Origin: Variovorax sp. dw_308
GTDB lineage: Bacteria > Pseudomonadota > Gammaproteobacteria > Burkholderiales > Burkholderiaceae_C
NCBI RefSeq assembly: GCF_019207085.1
Contig: NZ_JAATOM010000006.1
Location: 248,001 to 312,000 of the forward strand
Length of the DNA stretch: 64,000 bases
Direction: 5' to 3'
The notes under the pieces were generated by a model that made no database searches, had not been told where the DNA came from, and was given only the letters and a program-made list of their open reading frames with translations. A program made the position numbers and the translations under genes. Each line of letters begins with the position of its first letter. Position 1 is the stretch's first letter. This document shows, piece by piece, positions 33,903 through 43,974 of the stretch.

Positions 33903-35249
33903 ATGCACAACGATTTCAACAACGGCCGCCGCGGTCTTCTCAAGGCCGGCGCGGCACTCGGCGCAGGCGCACTCCTCCCCGGCCTGGCCGCAGCACAAGG
34001 CGGCGCGAAGAAGTTCGACGGCGTCACGCTCAACGTCTCCACCTTCAGCGCCGCCTACCCCAAGCTGCTGCAGCAATGGCTCCCCGAATTCGAAGCGCTG
34101 ACGGGCGCCAAGGTCAACTTCGACGCGCCCTCCTTCCCCGTCTACAACCAGCGCGTCGACTTGGAGCTGTCGACCCGCGGCGCGGCCTACGACGTGGTCA
34201 ACGTGACCTTCATCTATTCGAGCCGCTGGATCAACTCGGGCTGGCTCACACCGCTCGACGACTACATCCGAAACCCCAACCTCACGCCGGCCGACTTCGA
34301 CCTCAACGACTTCCTGCCCGGCGCGCGTGCACCCGAGACCGGCAAGGACGGCAAGCTCTACGGCGTGCCGTGGACCGCCGAGGCGCTGCTCACCGCGTCC
34401 TCGCGCTTCGACCTTGTGCAGAAGGCCGGGCTCGCCTTCCCCGACACCACCGACGACCTGGTGAAGGTGCTGCGCGCCGTCAACAAGAAGGAGCGCGTGG
34501 CTGGCTTCGTCGCCGACAACCACTACGGCTGGACCTTCGTGCCCTACCTGCATGCCTTCGGCGGCGACGTGTTCCGCAAGGCGCCCGACGACCTGTTCCC
34601 CACGCTCGACACGCCCGAGGCGATTGCCGCCGGCGAGTACTACGCCAACCTGCTGAAGGAGTTCGGCCCCGACGGCGCCGTGACCTACCAGCCCGACCAG
34701 GTGACGCAGGCCCTCAAGCTCGGCCGCGTGAACTTCACCGATGCGGGCCAGCTGTACCTGGCGCAGCTCGGCGATCCGGCCACCAGCAAGACGATCCAGA
34801 CCGTCAAGTTCGGCCTCATCCCCAAGGGTCCGGCCGGGCGCTTTCCGGGCACTGCGGTACACGCGCTCGGCATCCCTGCCGGCTCGAAGAAGAAGGAGGC
34901 CGCGTGGGCCTTCATCCAGTGGGCCCTGAGCAAGCAGACCACGCGCCGCGCAGTGGCAGCAGGCTACGGATCGCCCGCGCGCCGCTCCGACATCGACTCG
35001 CCCGAGTACCGGCAGAAGCAGGTCATCAACGGCAGCGACCTGGCCAAGCTCTCGCTCGAATCGATCGACCTCGCCGCGAAGAGCGGCCACATGAAGTACC
35101 GCACCGTGTCGGTCTATCCGCAGGTCGACCAGCAACTCAACAAGGCGATCGAGCTCATCGTGAGCGGCCAGCTGTCGGCGAAGCAGGCCTTCCAGCAGGC
35201 GCAGGCGCAGTCCATCGCGGAACTGAAACGGGCAGGCCTGAACCTGTGA
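33903..35249 (+). CDS. Family 1 extracellular solute-binding protein (carbohydrate ABC importer)
   Basis: A 448-residue periplasmic protein of the MalE/UgpB class with a twin-arginine-like leader (NNGRRGLLKAGAALGAGALL, cleavage near LAAAQ). Family segments include WLPEFEALTGAKVNFDAPSF, DVVNVTFIYSSRWINSGWLT, DGKLYGVPWTAEALLTASSR and AWAFIQWALSKQTTRRAVAA. Together with two permeases and a MalK-type ATPase it forms a complete sugar-type importer. Association with a TauD-like dioxygenase suggests import of a sugar-like organosulfur compound or glycoside. No lipobox, so it is soluble in the periplasm. Confidence 0.88.
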   Translation: MHNDFNNGRRGLLKAGAALGAGALLPGLAAAQGGAKKFDGVTLNVSTFSAAYPKLLQQWLPEFEALTGAKVNFDAPSFPVYNQRVDLELSTRGAAYDVVNVTFIYSSRWINSGWLTPLDDYIRNPNLTPADFDLNDFLPGARAPETGKDGKLYGVPWTAEALLTASSRFDLVQKAGLAFPDTTDDLVKVLRAVNKKERVAGFVADNHYGWTFVPYLHAFGGDVFRKAPDDLFPTLDTPEAIAAGEYYANLLKEFGPDGAVTYQPDQVTQALKLGRVNFTDAGQLYLAQLGDPATSKTIQTVKFGLIPKGPAGRFPGTAVHALGIPAGSKKKEAAWAFIQWALSKQTTRRAVAAGYGSPARRSDIDSPEYRQKQVINGSDLAKLSLESIDLAAKSGHMKYRTVSVYPQVDQQLNKAIELIVSGQLSAKQAFQQAQAQSIAELKRAGLNL

Positions 35250-36196
35250 GCGCGATCGCCGTTGCACGCGGTGGCAGTACGGCCGGCGGCAAGGGCGGCG
35301 GCAAGGGCGGAAGCTGGGAGGCCGAGCGCCGCCGCGCCTTCCTCATCGGCCTGTCGCCTTCGCTGCTGGTGCTGCTCGCGATCACGCTGGTGCCGGCCGC
35401 GGCGTTGCTGGTCGCGAGCCTCACGCCGCTGAGCCTGACCGACCCGGCCAACACCTTCCGCTTCGACGACCCGCTCGGCAACTATCGGCACCTGCTGGAA
35501 GACAGGCGCTTCCTCGCGTCGATCGCGGTGCAGCTCAAGCTGTCGGTGGTCAGCGTGGTGCTGCAACTCGGCGTGGGGCTGGGCCTGGCGCTGCTGCTCA
35601 ACGGCAAGTCGAAGGTGCTGGGCGCGACGCGCACCGTGTTCCTCATCCCGATGGTGCTGCCGCCGATCGTCGTCGCGCTCATCTGGAAGATCATCTACAC
35701 GCCCGACGTGAGCCCGATGCACCGTGTGCTGGAGGCCGTGGGCCTGCCGGTGCGCTCGCTCATCGCCAACCCCGACACGGCCCTGTGGGCGCTCACGGTC
35801 GCCGACACCTGGCAGTGGTTCCCCTTCACGATGCTGATGGTGCTGGCCTCGCTGCAGATGATCCCGGACGACCCGCTCGAAGCGGCCAGCCTCGACGGCG
35901 CCAACCGCTGGCAGCTGTTTCGGTACATCGTGTTCCCGTACATCCGGCCGGTGCTGGTCGTGTGCGGCCTGTTCCGCCTCATCGACAGCTTCAAGGCCTT
36001 TCCGCTGATCTACGTGCTGACCAACGGCGGGCCCGGCTCGGTCACCGAAGTCACCAACTACTACGGCTTCATCCAGGCCTTCAACTTCTCCTACTGGGGC
36101 TATGCGAGCGCGATCGCGATGGTGATCCTCGCGGGCGTGTTCACGCTGAGCTTGCTCGTCGGAAAACTCGGATGGAACGACCATGCAGAGCGGTAA
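35246..36196 (+). CDS. Sugar-type ABC permease (MalF/UgpA class)
   Basis: A 316-residue permease starting at GTG 35246, which overlaps the SBP stop (GTGA). A Gly/Lys-rich N-terminus (GGKGGGKGG) precedes six hydrophobic segments, beginning AFLIGLSPSLLVLLAITLVP. The EAA loop LEAASLDGANRWQLFRYIVF is near residue 210, and TNGGPGSVTEVTNYYGF near 255 is typical of the MalF/UgpA side. It overlaps the next permease by 14 bp. Confidence 0.88.
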   Translation: MSAIAVARGGSTAGGKGGGKGGSWEAERRRAFLIGLSPSLLVLLAITLVPAAALLVASLTPLSLTDPANTFRFDDPLGNYRHLLEDRRFLASIAVQLKLSVVSVVLQLGVGLGLALLLNGKSKVLGATRTVFLIPMVLPPIVVALIWKIIYTPDVSPMHRVLEAVGLPVRSLIANPDTALWALTVADTWQWFPFTMLMVLASLQMIPDDPLEAASLDGANRWQLFRYIVFPYIRPVLVVCGLFRLIDSFKAFPLIYVLTNGGPGSVTEVTNYYGFIQAFNFSYWGYASAIAMVILAGVFTLSLLVGKLGWNDHAER

Positions 36197-37130
36197 CTAC
36201 GCCATCGACGGCGGCATGCTGATCGGCGCACACGACGAGGGCGTGTCGCTGCCTGCTGCGCCCGCGCCCACGACGTTGCGGCCTGCTGCGACGACACGGC
36301 CCCGCACGCACACGAAGAAGAAGTCGTGGCTGCGACGCCATGCGCGCCCCATCGTCGCGGTGCTGCTGATGCTGCTGGTGCTGTCGCCCTTCCTCTGGCT
36401 GGTGCAACTCGCCTTCAAGCCCGCGGGCGACCTCTTCGAAGACAGCCTGCTGTTCGTGCCCACGCTCGACAGCTTCAGGAGCCTGCTGCAGGGCAACTTC
36501 CTGAAGTCCTTCGGCAACAGCCTGCTGGTGAGCACGCTGTCGACCGGCATGTCGTTGCTGATCGGCGTGCCGGCCGCCTATGCGCTCACGCGCTGGCAGT
36601 TCCAGAGCCGCGACCGCATCGCGCTGTGGATTTTGGTGACGCGCATGGCGCCGCCGATCGCCTTCACGATTCCGTTCTTCCTCGCATACCAATACCTCGG
36701 CCTGCAGGACACGGTGATCGGCCTGGCGATCGTGTACCTCACCTTCAACCTGGCCATCGTGATCTGGTTGATGCAGACCTTCTTCGAGGCCGTGCCGGTC
36801 GCTCTGGAAGAGGCCGCGTGGATCGACGGCTGCGGCATCTGGCAGGCCTTCTGGCGCATCACGCTGCCGCTCACCGCGCCGGGGCTCGCGGCCACGGCGG
36901 TGCTCTGCTTCATCTTCTCGTGGAACGATTTCTTCTACGCGCTGATCCTCACGCGCACCAACGCCATCACGGCCCCGGTCGCGATCGTCAACTTCCTCCA
37001 GTACGAAGGCTGGGAATGGACCAAGATCGCCGCGAGCGGCACGCTGGTGATGTTCCCGGTGATCGTGTTCACCGTGCTGGTGCGGACCTACCTCGTGCGC
37101 GGCCTCACGGCCGGCGGCGTGAAAGATTGA
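36183..37130 (+). CDS. Sugar-type ABC permease (MalG/UgpE class)
   Basis: A 315-residue permease. A ~45-residue polar N-terminus rich in Ala, Thr, Arg and Lys leads to six membrane segments (first ARPIVAVLLMLLVLSPFLWL). The EAA loop LEEAAWIDGCGIWQAFWRIT lies near residue 205 and the ending LVRTYLVRGLTAGGVKD is the classic MalG-type C-terminus that touches the ATPase. Overlaps the MalF-class gene and is 22 bp before the ATPase gene, in one operon. Confidence 0.9.
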   Translation: MQSGNYAIDGGMLIGAHDEGVSLPAAPAPTTLRPAATTRPRTHTKKKSWLRRHARPIVAVLLMLLVLSPFLWLVQLAFKPAGDLFEDSLLFVPTLDSFRSLLQGNFLKSFGNSLLVSTLSTGMSLLIGVPAAYALTRWQFQSRDRIALWILVTRMAPPIAFTIPFFLAYQYLGLQDTVIGLAIVYLTFNLAIVIWLMQTFFEAVPVALEEAAWIDGCGIWQAFWRITLPLTAPGLAATAVLCFIFSWNDFFYALILTRTNAITAPVAIVNFLQYEGWEWTKIAASGTLVMFPVIVFTVLVRTYLVRGLTAGGVKD

Positions 37131-37152
37131 TTGATTGAACGGAAAAGAAGCC

Positions 37153-38229
<1,077 letters not shown>

Positions 38230-38270
38230 GGTGGTTGCACGTTCGAACAATCGGCGGCTCCAGACTGATC

Positions 38271-41200
38271 TCAGTCACTCACGTCAGTAGCCGAACGGCA
38301 GCGATGCACCCGCGTCGCAGCCTTGGCACAGCTTGAAACGTCAACGACACAGATTTCCGGCTGCGGGCCCGAAAGCGATGACTCCCGGATCGTTGCCGCC
38401 AAAGCGCGCAGCCGCTCTACGACGGCCTCGAAGTTCAGGAACGTTCCGTCGGTCAGTTCCCATCCTTTCGGCCGCCGCGTCTGATGCACGAGTAAGAGGA
38501 TGCCTTCTCGGCCATCTTGGGCGCGCAGATATTGGCCGCAGAGTTGTTTGACGAGGGCGTCTTTAAGCTGTGGCAGCGTCCAACTTTCCGCCACCTTGAT
38601 CTCGGTTGCGACGTTGGCATCGCTGGCCTTAGCCCTGAAGCGCAGGTCCGGCTCCTTCTCTTCGGCGACGTGCGGCTCGCGCTCAATCGAATAGGCCGTT
38701 CCTTGTACGTGTCGAAGCCGGTCGGCCAACCAGTTCTGAACTGCAGGTTCGTCAGGTAGAGCGCTCAAGGTTGTACCCTGCCGAAAATCACCATGGATCA
38801 GGTCATGCTCCAGGTCTTCCAAGCGTTGCAGTGCGACGAGCTGCAGTTCCCGTCCCGTAACGGGCGGGCGCTCAAACCGCTCTTCAACCTGGCGCGCTTC
38901 TCCTGCTGTCCATGCGGTGTGCTCGGCGTCTTCTGCCGCGCGATCGTGTACCAAGGCACGCAGGCGCGATGCCGGTATCGGGAACCCAGGCGTGTCTATC
39001 AACCGCAGGATCGCCTCGAAAGTCGCGGCCCCGGGCATGCTGACCAATGCCTTGAATGCCGCCGATCGCGCCTCCTGGGCTTCGTCCCGTTCGTCCGGTG
39101 AGTACACCCCCTTCTTGGCGCGATCACGGTCATCTTCGATCCGCACGATGCGGTATGCCAGCAGGACGAGGCGTTCCAGTGTGGCAAGGTCAAGTGCAGC
39201 AGCCGATGGTTCTGAGCGCCCCCAACGCGAGCCGACTATCTGAGGTAGGGCGCGTTCGACGAGAGCTGTCTTCTCAGCTTCGCCAAGTCGGTCAAGCTTC
39301 GCGACCAGGGCGTCCGTTGCGCCTTGCGCGTTGATCGCATAGGCCGCGCCGAGATACTGCGCGCAGACCTGGGGATCGTCGGTGCCCTGAAACCTATAGA
39401 GAACAAGCGTGTACAGATCACCTTTTTCAACTTCGGGCAGACCGCGCACGAGGATGGGCAGCAAGGGTCGCAGGGCCAGTTGGTTCAAACCAGGCCTGGT
39501 CTGCAGCTCGCGCCATAAGGCGAGGGACATCAGTCGCGCGAGGTTTTCCGGGCCACGATATATGTCTTCCAGGGTTTGGTAGTGGACGCCCGGCGTTGGG
39601 TTGTCGAGATCACTGCCCGCTTCCTTGGCGAGCACCTGTTCGACGGCGGCGGGCCAAGCCGCGGCCAATGCTCCAATCCACTTGGGAAAGCCGTTGATTT
39701 CGAGTGTCGCGTACTCGGTGGCGCGAACGGCTTGCTCTTTAGTCAGCTGTGCTGCCCAGTTCGGCCGCGATGCCGCTTCGATTGAGACGCCAGCGATGCA
39801 CATGCTATCGATCATGCCGATCTGGTTGCGCTCGTTCGGTGCGCGTTCGCTATGCAGCGTTGGCTTCCAGCTTCGCCAAATTTCGGCAAGCCTGTCGGCA
39901 AATGCTGTCGCGACTTCCTGCCCAGCAATCTCGGCGATAGGAGCGACGGTGTCGATGGCGTAGTGCGAACTGCCGCGAACGGCCTGGCGCAGCAGTTGCC
40001 ATAGGTCATACACCCGTCCGTCAACGGTATTGGGTGCCGTGGGCAGGAGCTGCTGCAGCTTCACCGGATCAGCGCGCATTTCGGTGACGAAATCGACCCA
40101 TGACTGTTCCCGCTGGGCCTGCGCTTGCTTGCCTGCCCGCTCGGATTTAGCCAGCTCTTCCTCGCTCTTGATCTCTTCTGCAGACTTGACTCGCGGCGTA
40201 ATCCACTCGGTGTAAGCCGCCTGCATGTCGCTGTCGGAGGCGGCAACAGCAGCAATGCGCGCCTTCAGCGCCTCATCTTGTTGGTCTTCGTTGAACCACA
40301 GGCTGAGTGCTGCGTTGATTGCCAGCTGCCGTTCTGTAGCGCGGTCCCTGCCAGGTGCATCGGCGAGCAGCCAGTCGATATCGACTAGAACAAGTCCCGG
40401 CGGCCAGCCGAGGAACTTCATCTGGAAGGCATGGAGCAGCGGACGACCAGTAAGGATTCTGTGATTGCCGAGACGGTCGGCTGCCCGCCAGAAGGCCGCA
40501 CGCCGGCGCTCCGGCGTCCGGTGCAGCTGCTCAACAGCGTCCGCTCCCTTCTTGAGCCGCCGTTGTGTCCGATCGAAGCGGCGATCGCCGATTCGCAGCA
40601 CGGCGTCGATTGCTGCCTCGGGTGCGGCGTTCGGCGGCGACAGTTCGAGCAGTTGCTCCGCCGAGGTTGCAAGCGTTGTCGCGTATTGCGCGTCTCGCGA
40701 TGAACTGTCGTCGGCGTCAGGATCGGGCGGCTCCGGTGCCAGCTGACTCAAGAGCCCGTCGATCAGCTTGGTTAGATCGGCAGCGGTTGCCAGTTTCGCG
40801 GCGAGGTCAGCGCCGTGCCAATCCAGATTGAAACCGCCGCCCTCACCATCACCAAGGTGCACGACCGCAAGAATGGCGAGCAAGTCATCGACATTGATCA
40901 GCCGCGGGAACAGGTCTTCCACGGCCTCCCATACGACGGTAGCCGGGATCGATGCACAGTTCCGCCTGACGTATTCGGCGTAGTTCGTTCGCTGACGATC
41001 GTCGCCGGCCGCAAGCAGCGCCCGGCCAGCCGTGATTGCGGTGTAGAGATCGGGAAATTGGCCGAATGACGCGGCCTCCGCGATGCCGGCGCATTCACCA
41101 AGTTTGCCAAGCCAGATCAACCGGAGGACGAACCGGCGAATTTCAGCGTTGCCCTTATCGGTCTCCCAGATGGCGCGCAGCGCGGGCGCGATATCCGGCT

Positions 41201-42650
41201 GGGTGAACCGTGCCAAGCTGCCGATGCCCAGCAGCGGGGTTTCCTCATCCCTGCGCATCCGCTCGATAAGTGCCGTCAATACGGCCTGGCGCGTCGCCGG
41301 AGGCAGGCTTGCCGGGTCGCCAGCGGTGAAGAGCAGAAAGGGTGCACGACGTATGACTTCGGTTGCCACGCTCTCATCCCAGAGGCTCAACCAAGCCGCT
41401 GTTTCGAGCATGGAGGGCTTGATCAGCTCGACCCCGTAGGTTCGCGAAAACAAGAAATCGTGCAGCCGGCGCCGAGGCAGATTTGCTTGTCGCAGTCGGT
41501 GCAGCCAGCGTGCAGCAAGATAGGCGCGTACTACCCCCTCGTTGTCGTTGTGCAGCCTGGCACGCCCGAACGTGGCCGGGTCGAATGCCGGTCTTGTCAA
41601 CAACTGCAGCCGGTCTTCGCTCGGCCAGTCCGGCAATACGTCATCGATCGTGGCCGCAGGTCGGGCATCTTCGAGCGGCGCATCCCTGTCCGGTATGGCG
41701 ATGGTGGTCTGCCGACCGAATACCAGTGCAGCCCCGATTCGTTCCAGCCCGCGATGCGCACGCTCGGCATCTAGAGAATCGCGACGAGCGCGGTCGGGGT
41801 CCACTTCCCGCACACGCTCACGCAGGCTGGCCTCGATCATCGCCATGAAGCTGCCGAGGCGGCCGTGGTCGCGCCAGTTGCGCACGATCCAGTCTAGGTC
41901 TAACGGCCGTCGCGCGAAGTCCCACATGTTCGCCGCTTGAATCGCATCGATGAGGCTATCCATCTCAGGCGCATTCTTGGCGGCGGCATATGTCCGCACC
42001 TTGTCGGCATCGAGCGAGGCCATTACGACGATCAATGGCGTCTCTGCCGGTGTCGGCTCCGGTGGCTTCTCATGGCGCAGCACGCGGCGGATCAGCTCAT
42101 CGAGCGGTGGAACGGGTTCGGCCACGCTCTCACGTGGTAGTGGCAACTCCTCGTTCAGCCGGCGTGCGTCGCGGGCGAATTCCCAATCGGTGTGACGGCC
42201 GGAGAGCACGATATGAGCACGGCCCTCCGCGCCAACTATTCCGTTGGCGATCTGTCGCAGGGCGCGCTCAAGCCGAATGTTGTCGAGCTTTGCTTCGTCA
42301 ATCGAGTCGATGAAAAACCAACCCGATTCGCTGCTGGAACGCCAGGCGTTCAGACGCGCCCCGTCGGCCGGGCGCAGGGCGCTTTCGAGCCCCTCTCGGC
42401 CAACATCCTGAACAGTCGCATAGAAGGCAAACTTGCCTGCGGCAGTTTGCAGGCACGCTTGCTCTGTCAGCTCTTCGGTCTTGCCGCTGCCGGCTTCGGC
42501 CAGGATGACGACGCGGCGCTTTGCGAGCAGGTCAGGCCATCCGAGCCTGCCATCCGAAAGGCCGGCGGCTGCGCGGTATCGCGAATGGGCAAGCCCATCG
42601 GCATCTTCGCGCCATTCGTAGAACCGGCGATCAAGCGCTACCGTGGTCAC
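38271..42650 (-). CDS. Giant P-loop NTPase with C-terminal PD-(D/E)XK-like nuclease segment; putative defence protein
   Basis: A 1459-residue protein I do not recognise by name. Residues 47-58 hold a Walker A, VVILAEAGSGKT, Walker B is GWFFIDSIDEA at about 110-120 and a sensor-like HIVLSGRHTD follows near 146; this is the NACHT/STAND layout. The middle ~1100 residues are helical-repeat-like with no clear motif, plus a charged coiled-coil-like stretch (EEIKSEEELAKSERAGKQAQ). Near the end D1335 (EPDLRFRAK) and E1350-x-K1352 (VATEIKVAES), followed by QLCGQYLRAQDG and GILLLVH, resemble a PD-(D/E)XK nuclease core. Its ATG overlaps the stop of the RusA-like gene (ATGA), so both are made together. 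Composition looks less GC-rich than the neighbours. Confidence 0.7.
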   Translation of the reverse strand: MTTVALDRRFYEWREDADGLAHSRYRAAAGLSDGRLGWPDLLAKRRVVILAEAGSGKTEELTEQACLQTAAGKFAFYATVQDVGREGLESALRPADGARLNAWRSSSESGWFFIDSIDEAKLDNIRLERALRQIANGIVGAEGRAHIVLSGRHTDWEFARDARRLNEELPLPRESVAEPVPPLDELIRRVLRHEKPPEPTPAETPLIVVMASLDADKVRTYAAAKNAPEMDSLIDAIQAANMWDFARRPLDLDWIVRNWRDHGRLGSFMAMIEASLRERVREVDPDRARRDSLDAERAHRGLERIGAALVFGRQTTIAIPDRDAPLEDARPAATIDDVLPDWPSEDRLQLLTRPAFDPATFGRARLHNDNEGVVRAYLAARWLHRLRQANLPRRRLHDFLFSRTYGVELIKPSMLETAAWLSLWDESVATEVIRRAPFLLFTAGDPASLPPATRQAVLTALIERMRRDEETPLLGIGSLARFTQPDIAPALRAIWETDKGNAEIRRFVLRLIWLGKLGECAGIAEAASFGQFPDLYTAITAGRALLAAGDDRQRTNYAEYVRRNCASIPATVVWEAVEDLFPRLINVDDLLAILAVVHLGDGEGGGFNLDWHGADLAAKLATAADLTKLIDGLLSQLAPEPPDPDADDSSSRDAQYATTLATSAEQLLELSPPNAAPEAAIDAVLRIGDRRFDRTQRRLKKGADAVEQLHRTPERRRAAFWRAADRLGNHRILTGRPLLHAFQMKFLGWPPGLVLVDIDWLLADAPGRDRATERQLAINAALSLWFNEDQQDEALKARIAAVAASDSDMQAAYTEWITPRVKSAEEIKSEEELAKSERAGKQAQAQREQSWVDFVTEMRADPVKLQQLLPTAPNTVDGRVYDLWQLLRQAVRGSSHYAIDTVAPIAEIAGQEVATAFADRLAEIWRSWKPTLHSERAPNERNQIGMIDSMCIAGVSIEAASRPNWAAQLTKEQAVRATEYATLEINGFPKWIGALAAAWPAAVEQVLAKEAGSDLDNPTPGVHYQTLEDIYRGPENLARLMSLALWRELQTRPGLNQLALRPLLPILVRGLPEVEKGDLYTLVLYRFQGTDDPQVCAQYLGAAYAINAQGATDALVAKLDRLGEAEKTALVERALPQIVGSRWGRSEPSAAALDLATLERLVLLAYRIVRIEDDRDRAKKGVYSPDERDEAQEARSAAFKALVSMPGAATFEAILRLIDTPGFPIPASRLRALVHDRAAEDAEHTAWTAGEARQVEERFERPPVTGRELQLVALQRLEDLEHDLIHGDFRQGTTLSALPDEPAVQNWLADRLRHVQGTAYSIEREPHVAEEKEPDLRFRAKASDANVATEIKVAESWTLPQLKDALVKQLCGQYLRAQDGREGILLLVHQTRRPKGWELTDGTFLNFEAVVERLRALAATIRESSLSGPQPEICVVDVSSCAKAATRVHRCRSATDVSD

Positions 42651-43390
42651 TTGTCAACTTGCTCTGCGATTCCGGGGTCGTGCAGTGTCCAGGTCTTGAG
42701 TGGGACAAGCTCAAATCCCGACTGCTCGACTCGCGTGCGATGGAAGCCCATCAAGATCGGCGACACGTACTTGCCGTGCTGGAAAGCGCGGAACTGCGGC
42801 AGACCGGCCTGACGCAGTTCGTGACGCAGGGTCCGCTTGCGCCGGGTCATGTCCGCCAACGCGTGCGCCAGGTCAAAGGTCTGTTCCACCGAAACGGCTT
42901 GCAGCCCTTCCGTCGTCCATGCCTGTTCAGACAGCGGGTAGTACAGGCCGTCCGGCATCTCATAGAAGCGCAGGGGCAACGGCATGAAGTCGTCTGGCGA
43001 GGCCTTGATCGCCATCTCAAAGCGCGCGCCACGTGGCACATCGACCCATGAAATGTCGATGTGCTGGACTTGGCAGTCGTCGATCAGCAGACCGCCGTGG
43101 CCCTTGATCGTGTCGAGCAACTGCTTGGCATGGTTGTCGATATCGCCATAGGACGGCGTTTCGAGCATCTTCTGTTCATCGAGGTAGAGCACAACTCGAA
43201 GCGAAATCTCGCCGACGAAGACGTACTTGTTGGTCAGCTGCTCGCGGACCATTGCCTTGAACGCGGCGCGGGCGTTGCCAGCGTTAGCGTATGAGACTGG
43301 CTCAAGGTCGAAGGTCTGCTGCCACTCTCCGAACATCGGGTCGATACCCGCGGCTGCGCCTCGGCGCTCAATCTCAAATGGCTCGTCCAT
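42647..43390 (-). CDS. RusA-like endodeoxyribonuclease, partner of the giant NTPase
   Basis: A 247-residue protein. The segment GDIDNHAKQLLDTIKG with LLIDDCQVQHIDISW matches the RusA Holliday-junction resolvase active site: D83, D85, K89 and D104/D105 keep the spacing of E. coli RusA D70, D72, K76 and D90/D91. RusA proteins are usually ~120 residues and phage-borne; here the RusA part spans about 25-120 and is followed by ~125 extra residues (FDLAHALADMTRRKRTLRHE, VPLKTWTLHDPGIAEQVDK) of unknown fold. The gene heads a two-gene operon with the NTPase. A DNA-structure-cutting effector or sensor in an anti-phage module is a reasonable inference; a recombination role is the alternative. Confidence 0.72.
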   Translation of the reverse strand: MDEPFEIERRGAAAGIDPMFGEWQQTFDLEPVSYANAGNARAAFKAMVREQLTNKYVFVGEISLRVVLYLDEQKMLETPSYGDIDNHAKQLLDTIKGHGGLLIDDCQVQHIDISWVDVPRGARFEMAIKASPDDFMPLPLRFYEMPDGLYYPLSEQAWTTEGLQAVSVEQTFDLAHALADMTRRKRTLRHELRQAGLPQFRAFQHGKYVSPILMGFHRTRVEQSGFELVPLKTWTLHDPGIAEQVDK

Positions 43391-43779
43391 ATCGTCCTCA
43401 ACTGCTACCCCTCGTATGCGTCTCTTTACCAGGGCAAGTCGCGGTGCGATCGCAGCTTCGCGCTACGCCGACGTACCAGGCCAAGATTGCCATGCGCGAA
43501 TTGTGCCGTGAATGGGGTCGGATGCGGGGCTTAAAGACCGGCAAGTAGTTGATTCATAAGACACGAGCGCCGCGCCGAAAGTCTCATAAGCGCTTTGAAC
43601 GGCCGGTGTTCTCGCAAGCGGTCAGCAGAGACATCGGGTCCGAGCGACAGCCGTCGCTGCATACCTGCCGCCACATGGTCATGAGTACAACGGAACGGGA
43701 CCCGGTTCCAATCGCGCGCCGAAACTAGTCCCGCCAACGCACCTCGCCACGCCCCGCAGGTCCGGAGCCCCCTCGCCTA
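43391..43779. other. Gene-poor region upstream of the RusA/NTPase module
   Basis: About 390 bp with no convincing gene. It must contain the promoter of the module near its left end. One short reading ends MRELCREWGRMRGLKTGK at 43548 and could be the tail of a lost gene; I do not recognise it. ATAAGAC and CTCATAAGCG words near 43553-43590 are AT-richer than the surroundings. No flanking direct repeats, integrase or tRNA were seen that would define an insertion boundary. Confidence 0.4.
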
Positions 43780-43890
43780 TCCGGCTGTTGCAGCGAATCG
43801 ATCACGTGCAGCATTCCGTCGAAGTTGCGGCCAGATGCTGGCCCGACAGGTGATGTTGCGCAGATCAACTCTTCGGGTCGATGAAAAGAC
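43780..43890 (-). pseudogene. Decayed fragment of a 1-Cys peroxiredoxin gene
   Basis: About 100 bp are plainly related to the middle of the peroxiredoxin gene at 48853-49497: CAGCGAATCGATCAC and GTCGAAGTTGCGGCC are shared exactly, as is CTTCGGGTCGATGA. One frame reads PASGRNFDGMLHVIDSLQQP, against PASTGRNFDEILRVIDSLQ in the intact gene, but the frame breaks at both ends (small deletions) and no start, active-site cysteine region or stop remains. It is a remnant of a duplicated or replaced prx gene that once lay next to usp. Confidence 0.8.
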
Positions 43891-43974
43891 GGTGCCAGCC
43901 GCCCCAACTCGGTATCCCACCGCACAGATCCCCCCGCCCAACAAGCCTACAACCGAGTGTTCCCAGGAGCACTC

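Noticed and set aside
38271..42650. NTPase considered as a helicase or restriction enzyme translocase
   Set aside because: No SF1/SF2 helicase motifs after the Walker B; layout fits a NACHT/STAND-type switch.
43391..43779. Possible integrase or transposase relic upstream of the RusA-like gene
   Set aside because: The short readings have no recognisable catalytic motif or end repeats; kept only as an unassigned region.
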